NCBI RefSeq assembly: GCF_009770985.1
Contig: NZ_WSRW01000001.1
Coordinates: 558,001-622,000 of the forward strand
From: Mucilaginibacter lacusdianchii
Lineage (GTDB): Bacteria; Bacteroidota; Bacteroidia; Sphingobacteriales; Sphingobacteriaceae
Direction: 5' to 3'
DNA length: 64,000 nucleotides
In this document: one piece after another, positions 33,524 through 41,613 of the stretch
How the letters are laid out: every line of letters begins with the position of its first letter
Position numbering within the stretch: the first letter of the stretch is position 1
Program-made: the position numbers and the translations under genes
Notes under the pieces: generated by a model
What the model was told of the DNA's origin: nothing
The model's input: the letters and a program-made list of their open reading frames with translations, nothing else
The model's database searches: none

Positions 33524-35413
33524 TTACGGTTTAACCTTCAAGTTATTATCTAAAAATTTTTCAATCTGGGCATACATTTCCATACGGTTGTGTTCGCTCC
33601 TAAAAAATTTCCGTTCGTTAGCTTTTAAAATGTATGTTACAGGTACATTGCGTTTGCGAAGCTCGCGCACAAACTGGTTTAGTTCACTAATATTAGCCCG
33701 TGGGTCTTTTTCTCCCTGAAAGATAAGCAACGGCGCCTTGATTTTATCGGCATGAAACACCGGCGATATGGCCCGCAGTTGAATAGCGTCGGTTTCAGGG
33801 TTACCCACCATCTCATAGTTCATCTGCAAAAATGGCTTGGCATAAGGGGGCGCATCTTTAAAAAATGTAAAAAAGTTGATAAGACCGTACTGTACTATAG
33901 CGCAGTTGTATAGCTCGGGATGGAAAGACACACCATATAATGCTGAAAAGCCACCAAAGCCGCCGCCAAACATCGCTATTCGTTTAGGGTCGGCAATTTT
34001 TTGGTTGATGAGCCATTTTACACCATCTTGTATATCAGTTTGTATTTTGCCACCTACCTGTTTAAAACCTGCACTAAAAAATGCTTTTCCGTATCCGGTA
34101 GAGCCACGGTAATTAACCTGAAACACGGCATATCCACGATTGGCCAAAAACTGCACTTCGGCGCTGTACCCCCACCTATTGCGGTTCCAGGGGCCATCGT
34201 GTGGCATAACTACTATAGGTAAATTGGTTTTATTGCCGCCTTGTGGCAAAGTTAAGTAACCGTTAATCGTTAACCCATCGCTTGCTTTGAATGATACCGG
34301 CTGCATAGCGCATAGCTCGTTAGGATTAATACCGTTGTTGTTATCACTCAACTGCGTAAGCCTGCCCGTTTCGCTTTCATACAAATAATTTGAACCCGGG
34401 CTACGGTCGGTGTACGTACTAATTACAAACTTTTTACCTGCACTGTCACGATCGGCAAAACGGATAACGCTGCCTTGTAATTGTCTTTTCAGGTCGGCAT
34501 AAATTTTACCGGCACTAGTATCCAGATATTGTTTGTGCGGCTTGGCGTCTTCCCAACTCACGTACTCTAACACATGGTTACGACGCGAATAGCCAACCTC
34601 TAAAACATCAGCTTTGTCTGTAGCGTATATTACTTTTTTTTCTGTTCCGGTGGCGGCGTCAATTTCTACCAATGCAGATTTGTCACGGTTTACATTAGAT
34701 AGCGCGTAAAACGTATTTCCCTTACCTGTAAAAGCAATCGGGTCAACCGAATTTTTAAAATTAGTTTTGATAATAGGCTTAAACGGTGCATCATCGGTAG
34801 TTCGATACAAAATTGTGTTATCAACTCCGTCAGACGCTTTAGCCAGGCGGATATTCCCATCGTCGTCCGAAAACCAATCCACAATATTGCCAGGGTTAGC
34901 AATATAAAGTTTCATTTCACCAGTTTTAAGGTTTAACCGGTATACATCAAAATTTGCAGGATTTCGCTTATTTAAACTTATGGTGATGATATCAGGTTGC
35001 TTACGGCTTCGACTCAATAAACGCACCCGAACCTTATCTTGTGTAATTAAATTATGCAACTGATGCGTGTTGATGTCCAACGCATACAGCTTGAACTGAT
35101 CCAGCGCAATGATATCCTGGCTAAACACCAATTGGTTGTTATAAGTCCAAAAGTAGTCGCGCACCGGATAATCGTCAAACGAGGTAACCATTTCTTCCTT
35201 ACCATCAGCCAGCGATTGGATAAACAGGTTTTGCTTGTCTTTAAATGGTTTTAAGTAAGATACGTATTTACCGTCGGGAGATATTTTAAAGAAACTTTTT
35301 TCGGGGGTTTTGAAAAAATCGCGCACTGGAATTTGCCGCACCTTATCCCTATTACAGGAACACAAAGCTTGCAGCAATAAAACGATCAATAAATATTTTA
35401 TGCGGTTTAACAT
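33524..35413 (-). CDS. S9-family peptidase-like lipoprotein, catalytic residues lost
   Basis: A 629-residue protein with a lipoprotein signal (LLLQALCSC), an N-terminal beta-propeller-like region (about 40-370) and a C-terminal alpha/beta-hydrolase domain of the prolyl-oligopeptidase family. The nucleophile elbow should read GGSYGG; it reads GGGFGG, so the Ser is Gly485 (codon GGC at 33961-33959). The usual EGHGF with the catalytic His reads ERKFF. The acid residue (GEKDPRA) remains. It is therefore probably a non-catalytic binding or signalling protein. It heads an operon with the histidine kinase and regulator. The ATG at 35413 fits the signal peptide better than the longer non-ATG start. 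Confidence 0.88.
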   Translation of the reverse strand: MLNRIKYLLIVLLLQALCSCNRDKVRQIPVRDFFKTPEKSFFKISPDGKYVSYLKPFKDKQNLFIQSLADGKEEMVTSFDDYPVRDYFWTYNNQLVFSQDIIALDQFKLYALDINTHQLHNLITQDKVRVRLLSRSRKQPDIITISLNKRNPANFDVYRLNLKTGEMKLYIANPGNIVDWFSDDDGNIRLAKASDGVDNTILYRTTDDAPFKPIIKTNFKNSVDPIAFTGKGNTFYALSNVNRDKSALVEIDAATGTEKKVIYATDKADVLEVGYSRRNHVLEYVSWEDAKPHKQYLDTSAGKIYADLKRQLQGSVIRFADRDSAGKKFVISTYTDRSPGSNYLYESETGRLTQLSDNNNGINPNELCAMQPVSFKASDGLTINGYLTLPQGGNKTNLPIVVMPHDGPWNRNRWGYSAEVQFLANRGYAVFQVNYRGSTGYGKAFFSAGFKQVGGKIQTDIQDGVKWLINQKIADPKRIAMFGGGFGGFSALYGVSFHPELYNCAIVQYGLINFFTFFKDAPPYAKPFLQMNYEMVGNPETDAIQLRAISPVFHADKIKAPLLIFQGEKDPRANISELNQFVRELRKRNVPVTYILKANERKFFRSEHNRMEMYAQIEKFLDNNLKVKP

Positions 35414-35471
35414 AACAATCACAAACACCCCGAATTTCAAATCAGGTCAAATTAGATAAAATTCATCAACG

Positions 35472-35479
35472 CAAAAGTA
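35472..35479 (-). promoter_or_regulatory. Putative promoter of the S9-like/two-component operon
   Basis: Reads TACTTTTG on the minus strand, an exact TAnnTTTG match, 59 bp upstream of the ATG at 35413. Confidence 0.55.
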
Positions 35480-35558
35480 ATGTCACTATAATTTTACCCG
35501 TTAAACAACGTATAACATCATGACAGCAAATAGCATAATTTTTTCAAGTTTAATTGGT

Positions 35559-35566
35559 TATTTTTG
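35559..35566 (+). promoter_or_regulatory. Putative promoter of the TPR gene, close to the start codon
   Basis: TATTTTTG matches TAnnTTTG and ends 5 nt before the ATG at 35572, so the transcript would be leaderless or nearly so. Confidence 0.5.
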
Positions 35567-35571
35567 AATAA

Positions 35572-37392
35572 ATGAAGTACAAAATACTCCTGCTTTTGGT
35601 TGCAGGCATAATGGGTGCTACCCCAATTTTTGCCCAAAGTACTGATTTGCAGTTAGCTTATCAATATAGCCTTAACGGCGAAACGCAAAAAGCTTTTGAC
35701 CTTTACCAAAAACTTTACAAGCAGGATAATGAGCTTTATTACTCGTACTATGTTAACAGCCTAATCGGTTTAAAGAAGCTCGACGAAGCCGAAAACATTA
35801 CCAAAAAGGCTATGCGCAAGCATCCTAGCGAAAACCAGTATGCCATTATATTAGGTAAAATTTATACACAACAAGGCCACAACGACAAAGCCAACGAGGT
35901 GTATGATGATTTGCTTAAAAATTTACCCCCTAATCAAAACGCTATTACTACGCTGGCCATGCAGTTTTACCAGTCGGAAAATGCAGACTATGCGGTTAAA
36001 ATTTTCAGGCAGGGCCGAAAGATATTACATGATGATAAGTTGTTTGCCAACGAGCTAATTAGCCTGTACCGCTACAAACGCGACAAGGTTTCGCTGGTAG
36101 AAGAATATCTAACCTTTTTGCCCGAAAACCCAGTTTTTCTGAATCAGGCGCAAAACACATTAGCCTCTCTTTTTGAAGGCGAGGCCGATTACGATATGCT
36201 GCGTATTGCGGTGTTAAAGCGCCTGCAAAAAGATCCGCAACAAATCGTCTTCACTAACCTGCTCACCTGGCAGTACCTGCAACAAAAAGATTACGATCAG
36301 GCCCTTAACCAAGCCTTGGCACTTAACCGGCGACAAGGCAGCAATAACGATAATGATATTTTTGAGCTATGCCGCACACTTACAGCCAATGGCGCTTATG
36401 ACGCCGCCATACGCGGGTATGAATATCTGCTTACTAAAACCACCCGCAATGACGAATTGTATGTACCCTCAAAAATAGAATTGGTAAATACCAAAAGCTT
36501 AAAAATTACTACCGGTAGGTATGTACAGGCTGACTTGTTAAGCTTGGAAAAAGATTACATGAGTTTGTTAAGCGAATTTGGCAAAACCAGCAGCACCGCT
36601 TTCGCCATGCAAAAGCTAGCCAACCTGCAGGCCTTTAAATTACATAAGTTAAATGATGCACAAAAGCTGTTAGAAGAGTCAGTTGCTATAAACACATTAC
36701 GCCCGCAATTGATGGCCGGTTGTAAGCTGGATTTGGGTGACGTTTATCTGATGAACAATCAACCCTGGGAAGCCACTTTAACTTATAGCCAGGTTGAAAA
36801 AGCTTATCCGGGCACGCCAATGGCACAGGATGCCAATTACCGTAATGCTAAATTAGCTTATTACACTGGCGATTTTGGCTATGCTAAAGGACAACTAAAA
36901 GTGCTTAAAGCGGCTACATCGCAATTGATTGCCAATGATGCACTGAATCTGTCACTACTTATATCAGACAACGTTCTTATTGATACAGCCGGTAATGCCC
37001 TAAAAATGTATGCACGTGCCGATTTGTTGATTTTTGAAGAACTGCCAGAAAAGGCTTTACTCACCTTAGACAGCATTGACAAAAAATATCCCGGCAATAC
37101 ACTGGTAGACGATATTATGATGGCGAAGGCCCGCATATTTATCCAGAAAAAAAACTATTCTGCAGCGTTGGTGCCGCTTAAAAAGATTATTGAAGATCAT
37201 GCTACCGGCCTTTGGGCGGATGATGCAGTTTATATGCTGGCCGACTTGTACGAAAATCAACTGAACGATAAAGAAACGGCCAAAACTTATTACCAAAAAA
37301 TCATCACTGATTACCCGGGCAGTATTTGGATTAACGATGCCCGGAAACATTTCAGAATATTACGCGGCGACAAGCCCGATAGCTCATCATAA
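35572..37392 (+). CDS. Secreted TPR-repeat protein
   Basis: A 606-residue protein with a signal peptide (MKYKILLLLVAGIMGATPIFAQ) and TPR-like helical pairs over its whole length, clearest near 25-130 (AYQYSLNGETQKAFDLYQKLY), 380-440, and at the C-terminus (KKNYSAALVPLKKIIEDH, DKETAKTYYQKIITDYPGS). It should be periplasmic or outer-membrane associated. TPR proteins are protein-binding scaffolds; the partner is not known. DUF4286 and rfbC genes follow on the same strand, with a separate promoter box in between. Confidence 0.88.
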   Translation: MKYKILLLLVAGIMGATPIFAQSTDLQLAYQYSLNGETQKAFDLYQKLYKQDNELYYSYYVNSLIGLKKLDEAENITKKAMRKHPSENQYAIILGKIYTQQGHNDKANEVYDDLLKNLPPNQNAITTLAMQFYQSENADYAVKIFRQGRKILHDDKLFANELISLYRYKRDKVSLVEEYLTFLPENPVFLNQAQNTLASLFEGEADYDMLRIAVLKRLQKDPQQIVFTNLLTWQYLQQKDYDQALNQALALNRRQGSNNDNDIFELCRTLTANGAYDAAIRGYEYLLTKTTRNDELYVPSKIELVNTKSLKITTGRYVQADLLSLEKDYMSLLSEFGKTSSTAFAMQKLANLQAFKLHKLNDAQKLLEESVAINTLRPQLMAGCKLDLGDVYLMNNQPWEATLTYSQVEKAYPGTPMAQDANYRNAKLAYYTGDFGYAKGQLKVLKAATSQLIANDALNLSLLISDNVLIDTAGNALKMYARADLLIFEELPEKALLTLDSIDKKYPGNTLVDDIMMAKARIFIQKKNYSAALVPLKKIIEDHATGLWADDAVYMLADLYENQLNDKETAKTYYQKIITDYPGSIWINDARKHFRILRGDKPDSSS

Positions 37393-37396
37393 TTCC

Positions 37397-37404
37397 TATT
37401 TTTG
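37397..37404 (+). promoter_or_regulatory. Putative promoter of the DUF4286-rfbC pair
   Basis: TATTTTTG matches TAnnTTTG and ends 5 nt before the DUF4286 ATG, again implying a very short or absent leader. Confidence 0.5.
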
Positions 37405-37409
37405 CGGGG

Positions 37410-37709
37410 ATGATTATTTACAATGAAACCTTTGTGGTGGAAGAAACTATTCATCAGGAATGGCTGCAGTGGATGCAGCAGCAACACATACCTGCTGTTT
37501 TAGCCACCGGCTGTTTTGAATCGTACAAAATACTGGCCGTGCTCGATTCGCCTAACGAGGGCGTTACTTACTGCATACAGTACATTACCCCTGATATTAA
37601 TAACTACCACAACTTTGCGGCACAGCACGCACACCACCTGCATACCCTACATCACCAGCAGTTTGAAAACCGCTATGTGTTATTTAACAGCCTGATGCAA
37701 GAACTATAA
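37410..37709 (+). CDS. DUF4286 family protein
   Basis: A 99-residue cytoplasmic protein of the DUF4286 family, common in Bacteroidota. It begins MIIYNETFVVEE, has a ferredoxin-like alternation of strands and helices, and ends in a His-rich helix (AQHAHHLHTLHHQQFENRYVLF). Its function is unknown to me. The rfbC gene starts 7 bp after the stop, so they are probably co-transcribed. Confidence 0.82.
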   Translation: MIIYNETFVVEETIHQEWLQWMQQQHIPAVLATGCFESYKILAVLDSPNEGVTYCIQYITPDINNYHNFAAQHAHHLHTLHHQQFENRYVLFNSLMQEL

Positions 37710-37716
37710 CGACATA

Positions 37717-38265
37717 ATGAAAGTAACTGAAACCGCTATTGAAGGCTTATTAATTATTGAGCCTCGTATCTTCCCAGATGACCGTGGCTATTTTTACGAA
37801 AGCTACAGTAAAGCTAAATACAAAGAAGCCGGCATTGATGCGGAATTTGTACAAGACAATCAATCATTTTCCAGCAAAGGCACTTTACGTGGCTTACACG
37901 GGCAAGCGCCACCTTTTGCACAAGGCAAACTGGTGCGGGTACTGCAAGGCCGCGTACTAGATGTAGCGGTGGATATCCGCAAAAATTCGCCAACTTATGG
38001 CCAGCATGTAACCGTTGAATTGAGCGGCGATAACCATAAACAATTTTGGGTACCACCCGGCTTTTTACACGGCTTTGTAACGCTGGAAGACAACACCATC
38101 TTCACCTACAAAGTAACCAACGTTTACGACAAAGCATCAGAAATAGGCGTGGTTTGGAATGACCCATCATTAGCTATTGGCTGGGGCATAGATGATTTAA
38201 AAGTGAATCTTTCTGCTAAAGACGAAGTGTTACCAGCATTCGCTGATTTCAATAGTCCGTTTTAA
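37717..38265 (+). CDS. rfbC: dTDP-4-dehydrorhamnose 3,5-epimerase
   Basis: RfbC/RmlC epimerises C3 and C5 of dTDP-4-keto-6-deoxyglucose on the way to dTDP-L-rhamnose for surface polysaccharides. The 182-residue cupin has the expected motifs: FPDDRGYFYESYS, the catalytic-His stretch LRGLHGQ, QGKLVRVLQGRVLDVAVDIR, PPGFLHGF, FTYKVTNVYD with the active-site Tyr, and GVVWNDP. Length and motifs are normal. The other dTDP-rhamnose genes (rfbA, rfbB, rfbD) are not next to it. A terminator follows. Confidence 0.94.
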   Translation: MKVTETAIEGLLIIEPRIFPDDRGYFYESYSKAKYKEAGIDAEFVQDNQSFSSKGTLRGLHGQAPPFAQGKLVRVLQGRVLDVAVDIRKNSPTYGQHVTVELSGDNHKQFWVPPGFLHGFVTLEDNTIFTYKVTNVYDKASEIGVVWNDPSLAIGWGIDDLKVNLSAKDEVLPAFADFNSPF

Positions 38266-38290
38266 AAGTAAAGCCGAGAGCTAAGATATA

Positions 38291-38332
38291 AGAGCCAAAA
38301 CTTGAGTATGATTACTCATTAGTTTTGGCTCT
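38291..38332 (+). terminator. Intrinsic terminator after rfbC
   Basis: An 11-bp stem AGAGCCAAAAC/GTTTTGGCTCT with an inner GAGT/ACTC pairing, followed by TTTTTA. The rest of the gap up to 38462 shows no gene. Confidence 0.88.
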
Positions 38333-38461
38333 TTTTATGTTAATGAGACACGAGATAGATAAAAATAGCATGGCGTCGGCAGAAAATATGGGCCAAGGTG
38401 TTTTGCCTAGCGCGGATGAACGCTTATTTTCTGCCTTTTCTGATGCTGGTTAGTCTTTTCC

Positions 38462-39226
38462 TTATCTAATCCTTAAATCCTTGGGCATACGACCATGCAG
38501 TAAAAATTGAGACCACTTTTCGCTGCCGTTAGCCAGTGCATTAGCCGAAGCTTGCTGCCAATCGTACGTACAATTGATTTGTTCTATATTAATAGCGTTG
38601 CCATCTGTCTTGACAATGGCATACTTAGCGTGCGGTGTCATAGATTCCATAGCAAAACGGTGCTCGCCTACGCCCAAATAAGCCGGTAAGCCAACACTAC
38701 CAGGATTAAGAATAATTTTACCGTTAGACAGGTAGATTACGCGGTTAACGTGTGAATGGCCACATAAAATAACACGTTCTTTGATATGGCTGGTTCTTTG
38801 AACCAGTACATCATCATTATACACAAAAACCCCATTGGCGGTTACTTCTTCCAGCAGGTATTCATCGTCGCTTTCGGGTGTACCATGGCAAATGAAAAAC
38901 AAGTCGTCGCAACTGGCAGTTTGCGGCAGACTTTTGAGCCAGTTTAATGTTTGCTCAGACAGCAATGATTTTACCCTGTCCATGTTATCTTTAATGATGG
39001 GCTTTTCAAAGCTTTCCAATATCTCACGATCGGTATTACCGCTGATGCAAATCATGTCAGGGTACTGCCGTAGCATCTCGGCCACTACTTCCGGTTCTAA
39101 AGCGCCAAATACATGATCACCTAAATTTATAATAGTATCCACCTGACGGGATTGGATGTCGTTCAAAACTGCCTGTAAGGCCAATGAGTTGCCATGTATG
39201 TCGGAGAGGATGGCGTAGGTTTTCAT
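38462..39226 (-). CDS. Calcineurin-like phosphoesterase (YfcE/MJ0936-like)
   Basis: A 254-residue cytoplasmic metallophosphoesterase. The metal motifs are ILSDIHGN at the N-terminus, INLGDHVFG, ISGNTDRE, an unusual FICHGTPES, and VILCGHSHVN followed by ILNPGSVGLP, the pattern of small bacterial and archaeal phosphodiesterases. The substrate is unknown. It is a single gene between a plus-strand terminator and a palindromic repeat. Confidence 0.9.
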   Translation of the reverse strand: MKTYAILSDIHGNSLALQAVLNDIQSRQVDTIINLGDHVFGALEPEVVAEMLRQYPDMICISGNTDREILESFEKPIIKDNMDRVKSLLSEQTLNWLKSLPQTASCDDLFFICHGTPESDDEYLLEEVTANGVFVYNDDVLVQRTSHIKERVILCGHSHVNRVIYLSNGKIILNPGSVGLPAYLGVGEHRFAMESMTPHAKYAIVKTDGNAINIEQINCTYDWQQASANALANGSEKWSQFLLHGRMPKDLRIR

Positions 39227-39275
39227 AAAAGTATTTTGATGGTAAATATCAGCAACAATCCTGCTAAAACAAAAA

Positions 39276-39331
39276 CGTCATTGCAAGGCACAAAGCATAA
39301 TTCAATGATTGCTTCGTACCTCGCAATGACG
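39276..39331. repeat. Palindromic intergenic repeat, family 2, copy 2
   Basis: CGTCATTGCAAGGCACAAAGC at the left pairs with GCTTCGTACCTCGCAATGACG at the right, with mismatches. The outer CATTGC-AGG core matches the copy at 27758-27835. It lies between the phosphoesterase start and the OmpA-like gene's stop. Confidence 0.72.
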
Positions 39332-39356
39332 AGAAATATGGTTTAATAAAAGCTTT

Positions 39357-40187
39357 TTATTTGGTATTAATCAAATTGTACAGCTCATCCAACTTTGGTG
39401 TCAGTACAATTTCAATACGGCGGTTTCTGGCACGGGCTTCGGCGGTATTAGCCGGATCAATTGGCTGCGTTTCGCCTTTACCTGTTGCTGTTAAACGTTG
39501 TGGATCTACTTTTTCTACTTCAGTGAGGTAGCGGGTTACCGAAGTGGCACGCAATACGCTCAAATCCCAGTTATCTTTAATCTGGCCCAAGTTAACTACA
39601 CGCTGGTTATCGGTATGGCCTTCAACCGCCATGTTGATATCCGTCTCTTTGTTCATTACGCCGGCAAGTTGTTTTAATGCCTGCTTACCTTTTTCATCAA
39701 TTACAATACTGCCTGACGGGAACAGCAATTTATCAGTTAACGATACGTACACTTTACCATTGCGGATATCTACTGTTAAGCCGCTTTGTTGGAAGCCCAA
39801 TAAAGCTTTTTGCAGCTTATCGCGTAGTGCGTTCGCTGCTTCATCGCGTTTACGCAAAATATCCTCTACTTCACGTAAACGGGCTTCACGTTTCTGCAAA
39901 TCGCCCGACAGTTGATTTACCTGGCTTGAGGTAGCGTTATAGTTTTTATTTAAGGTATTGTAGTTCTTTTGCAAATCAGCTATGTTCCGTTGCAAATCGG
40001 CAATTTCGCGGTGTAAGCGAGCGGTATCACCTTGCAAACGAGCCAATTCAGTTTCTAAATTAGTGGTACGGTTTTGCAGCGAATCACGACCAGCAACCAG
40101 TGCTTTATATTGTTTGGGTGACAACACCTTGCACGAATGCAACATCATAAACGCCACAGCGGCCAGTAACAGGTATTTAATTTTCAT
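39357..40187 (-). CDS. OmpA-family lipoprotein with coiled coil
   Basis: A 276-residue outer-membrane lipoprotein: the lipobox ends at Cys19 (FMMLHSC), a coiled coil with heptad Leu spacing runs from about 35 to 130 (LETELARLQ, IADLQRNIADLQ, LREVEDILRKR), and an OmpA/MotB-type peptidoglycan-binding domain covers about 140-268 (AVEGHTDNQ, LSVLRATSVTRYL, ARNRRIEIVL). It should tether the outer membrane to the cell wall. It starts 11 nt before the end of a short gap after the DUF2461 stop; co-transcription is possible. Confidence 0.93.
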   Translation of the reverse strand: MKIKYLLLAAVAFMMLHSCKVLSPKQYKALVAGRDSLQNRTTNLETELARLQGDTARLHREIADLQRNIADLQKNYNTLNKNYNATSSQVNQLSGDLQKREARLREVEDILRKRDEAANALRDKLQKALLGFQQSGLTVDIRNGKVYVSLTDKLLFPSGSIVIDEKGKQALKQLAGVMNKETDINMAVEGHTDNQRVVNLGQIKDNWDLSVLRATSVTRYLTEVEKVDPQRLTATGKGETQPIDPANTAEARARNRRIEIVLTPKLDELYNLINTK

Positions 40188-40212
40188 GATAATTTATAGG
40201 GAATAGTTATTA

Positions 40213-40875
40213 TTAATTAATTGCGTGGTTTAAAAATACATTGAGCGGCTGTATTTTACCACATAGTGCTGCAATTTTTTTAGCAGCATCGGGCCGTGTA
40301 AGTTCATTGTCATCCAGATCGCGATAGGCAATAAAGCTTTTCAATTTCAGCAACTCTATGTTTTCGTTATTGGCATCATAGCCTTTTGGCAGGGTTTTTA
40401 ACTTTTCTTGATCACGGAAATTGCCAAACAGCTTCTTAAATTCAGGGGTATCCACAATGGCAGTCAGGTCCGACGCATTGTAATCAATCTCTTGACGAAT
40501 GGCTTTCAAGTGCTCATTTTCGGGCATCCAGTAGCCACCGGCAATAAATGATTTGCCTGCGGGCTCTATTTGCAGCCAGTAGCCAATCTCTTTTATCTTG
40601 TTTCGGGTAACGCGGCCGATAGCCATGTTGGTTTTATAAGGCGTTTTGTCTTTACTGAAACGAATATCGCGATAAATCCGCATCACGCATTTCTTCGGCT
40701 CTTGAGCAGCATCAACACTCGGGTCCAGTTTGCTAAGTTCCTGAATAAATTCGCGGGCAAACTCCACTACGTTTTCATGCGCAGCGTCAAAGCGATCTTT
40801 GTTGAGCTGAAACCACTCGCGGTTGTTATTTTCGGCTAAGTCAGTTAAAAATTGTAAAGTATCAGGCTTTATCAT
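40213..40875 (-). CDS. DUF2461 family protein
   Basis: A 220-residue cytoplasmic protein of the DUF2461 family (TIGR02453-type), recognised by FLTDLAENNNREWFQLNK, the RIYRDIRFSKDKTPYKTN stretch and IGYWLQIEPAG. The biochemical role is unknown. It overlaps the DUF983 gene by 14 bp, so the two are translated from one message. Confidence 0.9.
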   Translation of the reverse strand: MIKPDTLQFLTDLAENNNREWFQLNKDRFDAAHENVVEFAREFIQELSKLDPSVDAAQEPKKCVMRIYRDIRFSKDKTPYKTNMAIGRVTRNKIKEIGYWLQIEPAGKSFIAGGYWMPENEHLKAIRQEIDYNASDLTAIVDTPEFKKLFGNFRDQEKLKTLPKGYDANNENIELLKLKSFIAYRDLDDNELTRPDAAKKIAALCGKIQPLNVFLNHAIN

Positions 40876-41260
40876 CAGTATCTAAATGCGGGTGATAATG
40901 CACTTTTGGCGATAACCAGTAAAGCAATATCACACGTGAATAACGATAATTGAACGGCGCTAATATAAAGCATCCGAGCAAAATTATAATTAAATATAAC
41001 CAAGGCGAATCCATGTTGCCGGTAAGCACATAAGTAGCTACTGCTAAACTTACTGCTTGGGCTACATTTAACGCATAGCTTACATACATAGCCGCATAAA
41101 AGTAGCCGGGCTCAATCTCAAAATGAAATCCGCAGCGTGGGCAGTGTTCGTTCATTTTATTGCCGCCAATACTATAAGTGGCACCGGGAAACATTTTTCC
41201 GCGACGGCACTTAGGGCATCGCGACTGTACCATTGCCCGGAATTTGGGGGTAGTTGCCAT
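40862..41260 (-). CDS. DUF983 zinc-ribbon membrane protein
   Basis: A 132-residue protein with an N-terminal zinc ribbon (RCPKCRRGKMF about 14-24 and HCPRCGFHFE about 39-48) and two membrane helices after it. DUF983 proteins are often encoded next to cytochrome oxidase genes, as here, but their role is not established. A terminator-like hairpin lies 15 nt upstream of its start codon. Confidence 0.9.
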   Translation of the reverse strand: MATTPKFRAMVQSRCPKCRRGKMFPGATYSIGGNKMNEHCPRCGFHFEIEPGYFYAAMYVSYALNVAQAVSLAVATYVLTGNMDSPWLYLIIILLGCFILAPFNYRYSRVILLYWLSPKVHYHPHLDTDDKA

Positions 41261-41274
41261 GTGATAAAATTAAA

Positions 41275-41299
41275 AAGCATCCGTTTTTACCGGATGCTT
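41275..41299 (-). terminator. Terminator at the end of the oxidase-assembly unit
   Basis: AAGCATCCG/CGGATGCTT, a 9-bp stem with a 7-nt loop. On the minus strand it is followed by TTTAATTTT. It ends transcripts of the small membrane protein gene, and its 3' side lies 15 nt before the DUF983 start codon, so it could also attenuate that gene. Confidence 0.78.
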
Positions 41300-41304
41300 G
41301 CCAT

Positions 41305-41580
41305 TTAGTTTAAATGAAAGTTTTCTTTGCGCATGTTGATGTCTACATCTTTACGGCGGTATTTTTTGTACCAGATGTAACCTACCGCAGCAACTGCCAG
41401 ATAGGGCGCAGCCAACAGGTACATAATGCCTTTGTTAATACCGCGGGTTTGTGTATTACCGTTTTTAACGCCGGCTTCGGCATTAGCGGTACACATGGCG
41501 CATTGGGCTTTTACGGGCTCAACACTTAATATCATCAATGCAGCAAAAAAGCTGAATACGAATAGTTTTAATGTTTTCAT
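41305..41580 (-). CDS. Small membrane protein of the oxidase cluster
   Basis: A 91-residue protein: a signal peptide (MKTLKLFVFSFFAALMILSVEPVKAQ), a Cys pair (QCAMCTANAE) directly after the cleavage site, one membrane helix (about 48-66) and a basic tail. The C-x-x-C after the signal suggests binding of copper or a redox partner on the periplasmic side, which would fit its place next to the SCO gene, but this is inference. The inner ATG at 41580 fits the signal peptide better than 41610. Confidence 0.72.
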   Translation of the reverse strand: MKTLKLFVFSFFAALMILSVEPVKAQCAMCTANAEAGVKNGNTQTRGINKGIMYLLAAPYLAVAAVGYIWYKKYRRKDVDINMRKENFHLN

Positions 41581-41591
41581 CTTGATGGTTA

Positions 41592-41599
41592 CAAAGTTA
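41592..41599 (-). promoter_or_regulatory. Possible promoter box before the small membrane protein gene
   Basis: Reads TAACTTTG on the minus strand, a TAnnTTTG match 12 bp before the ATG at 41580, in the 33-bp gap after the DUF420 gene. It may be fortuitous. Confidence 0.35.
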
Positions 41600-41613
41600 C
41601 CGATAAACATTTA

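Noticed and set aside
33959..33961. Loss of the S9 serine as a simple sequencing error
   Set aside because: A single base could explain the Ser to Gly change, but the catalytic His stretch is also changed by several bases, so an error at one base does not explain both.
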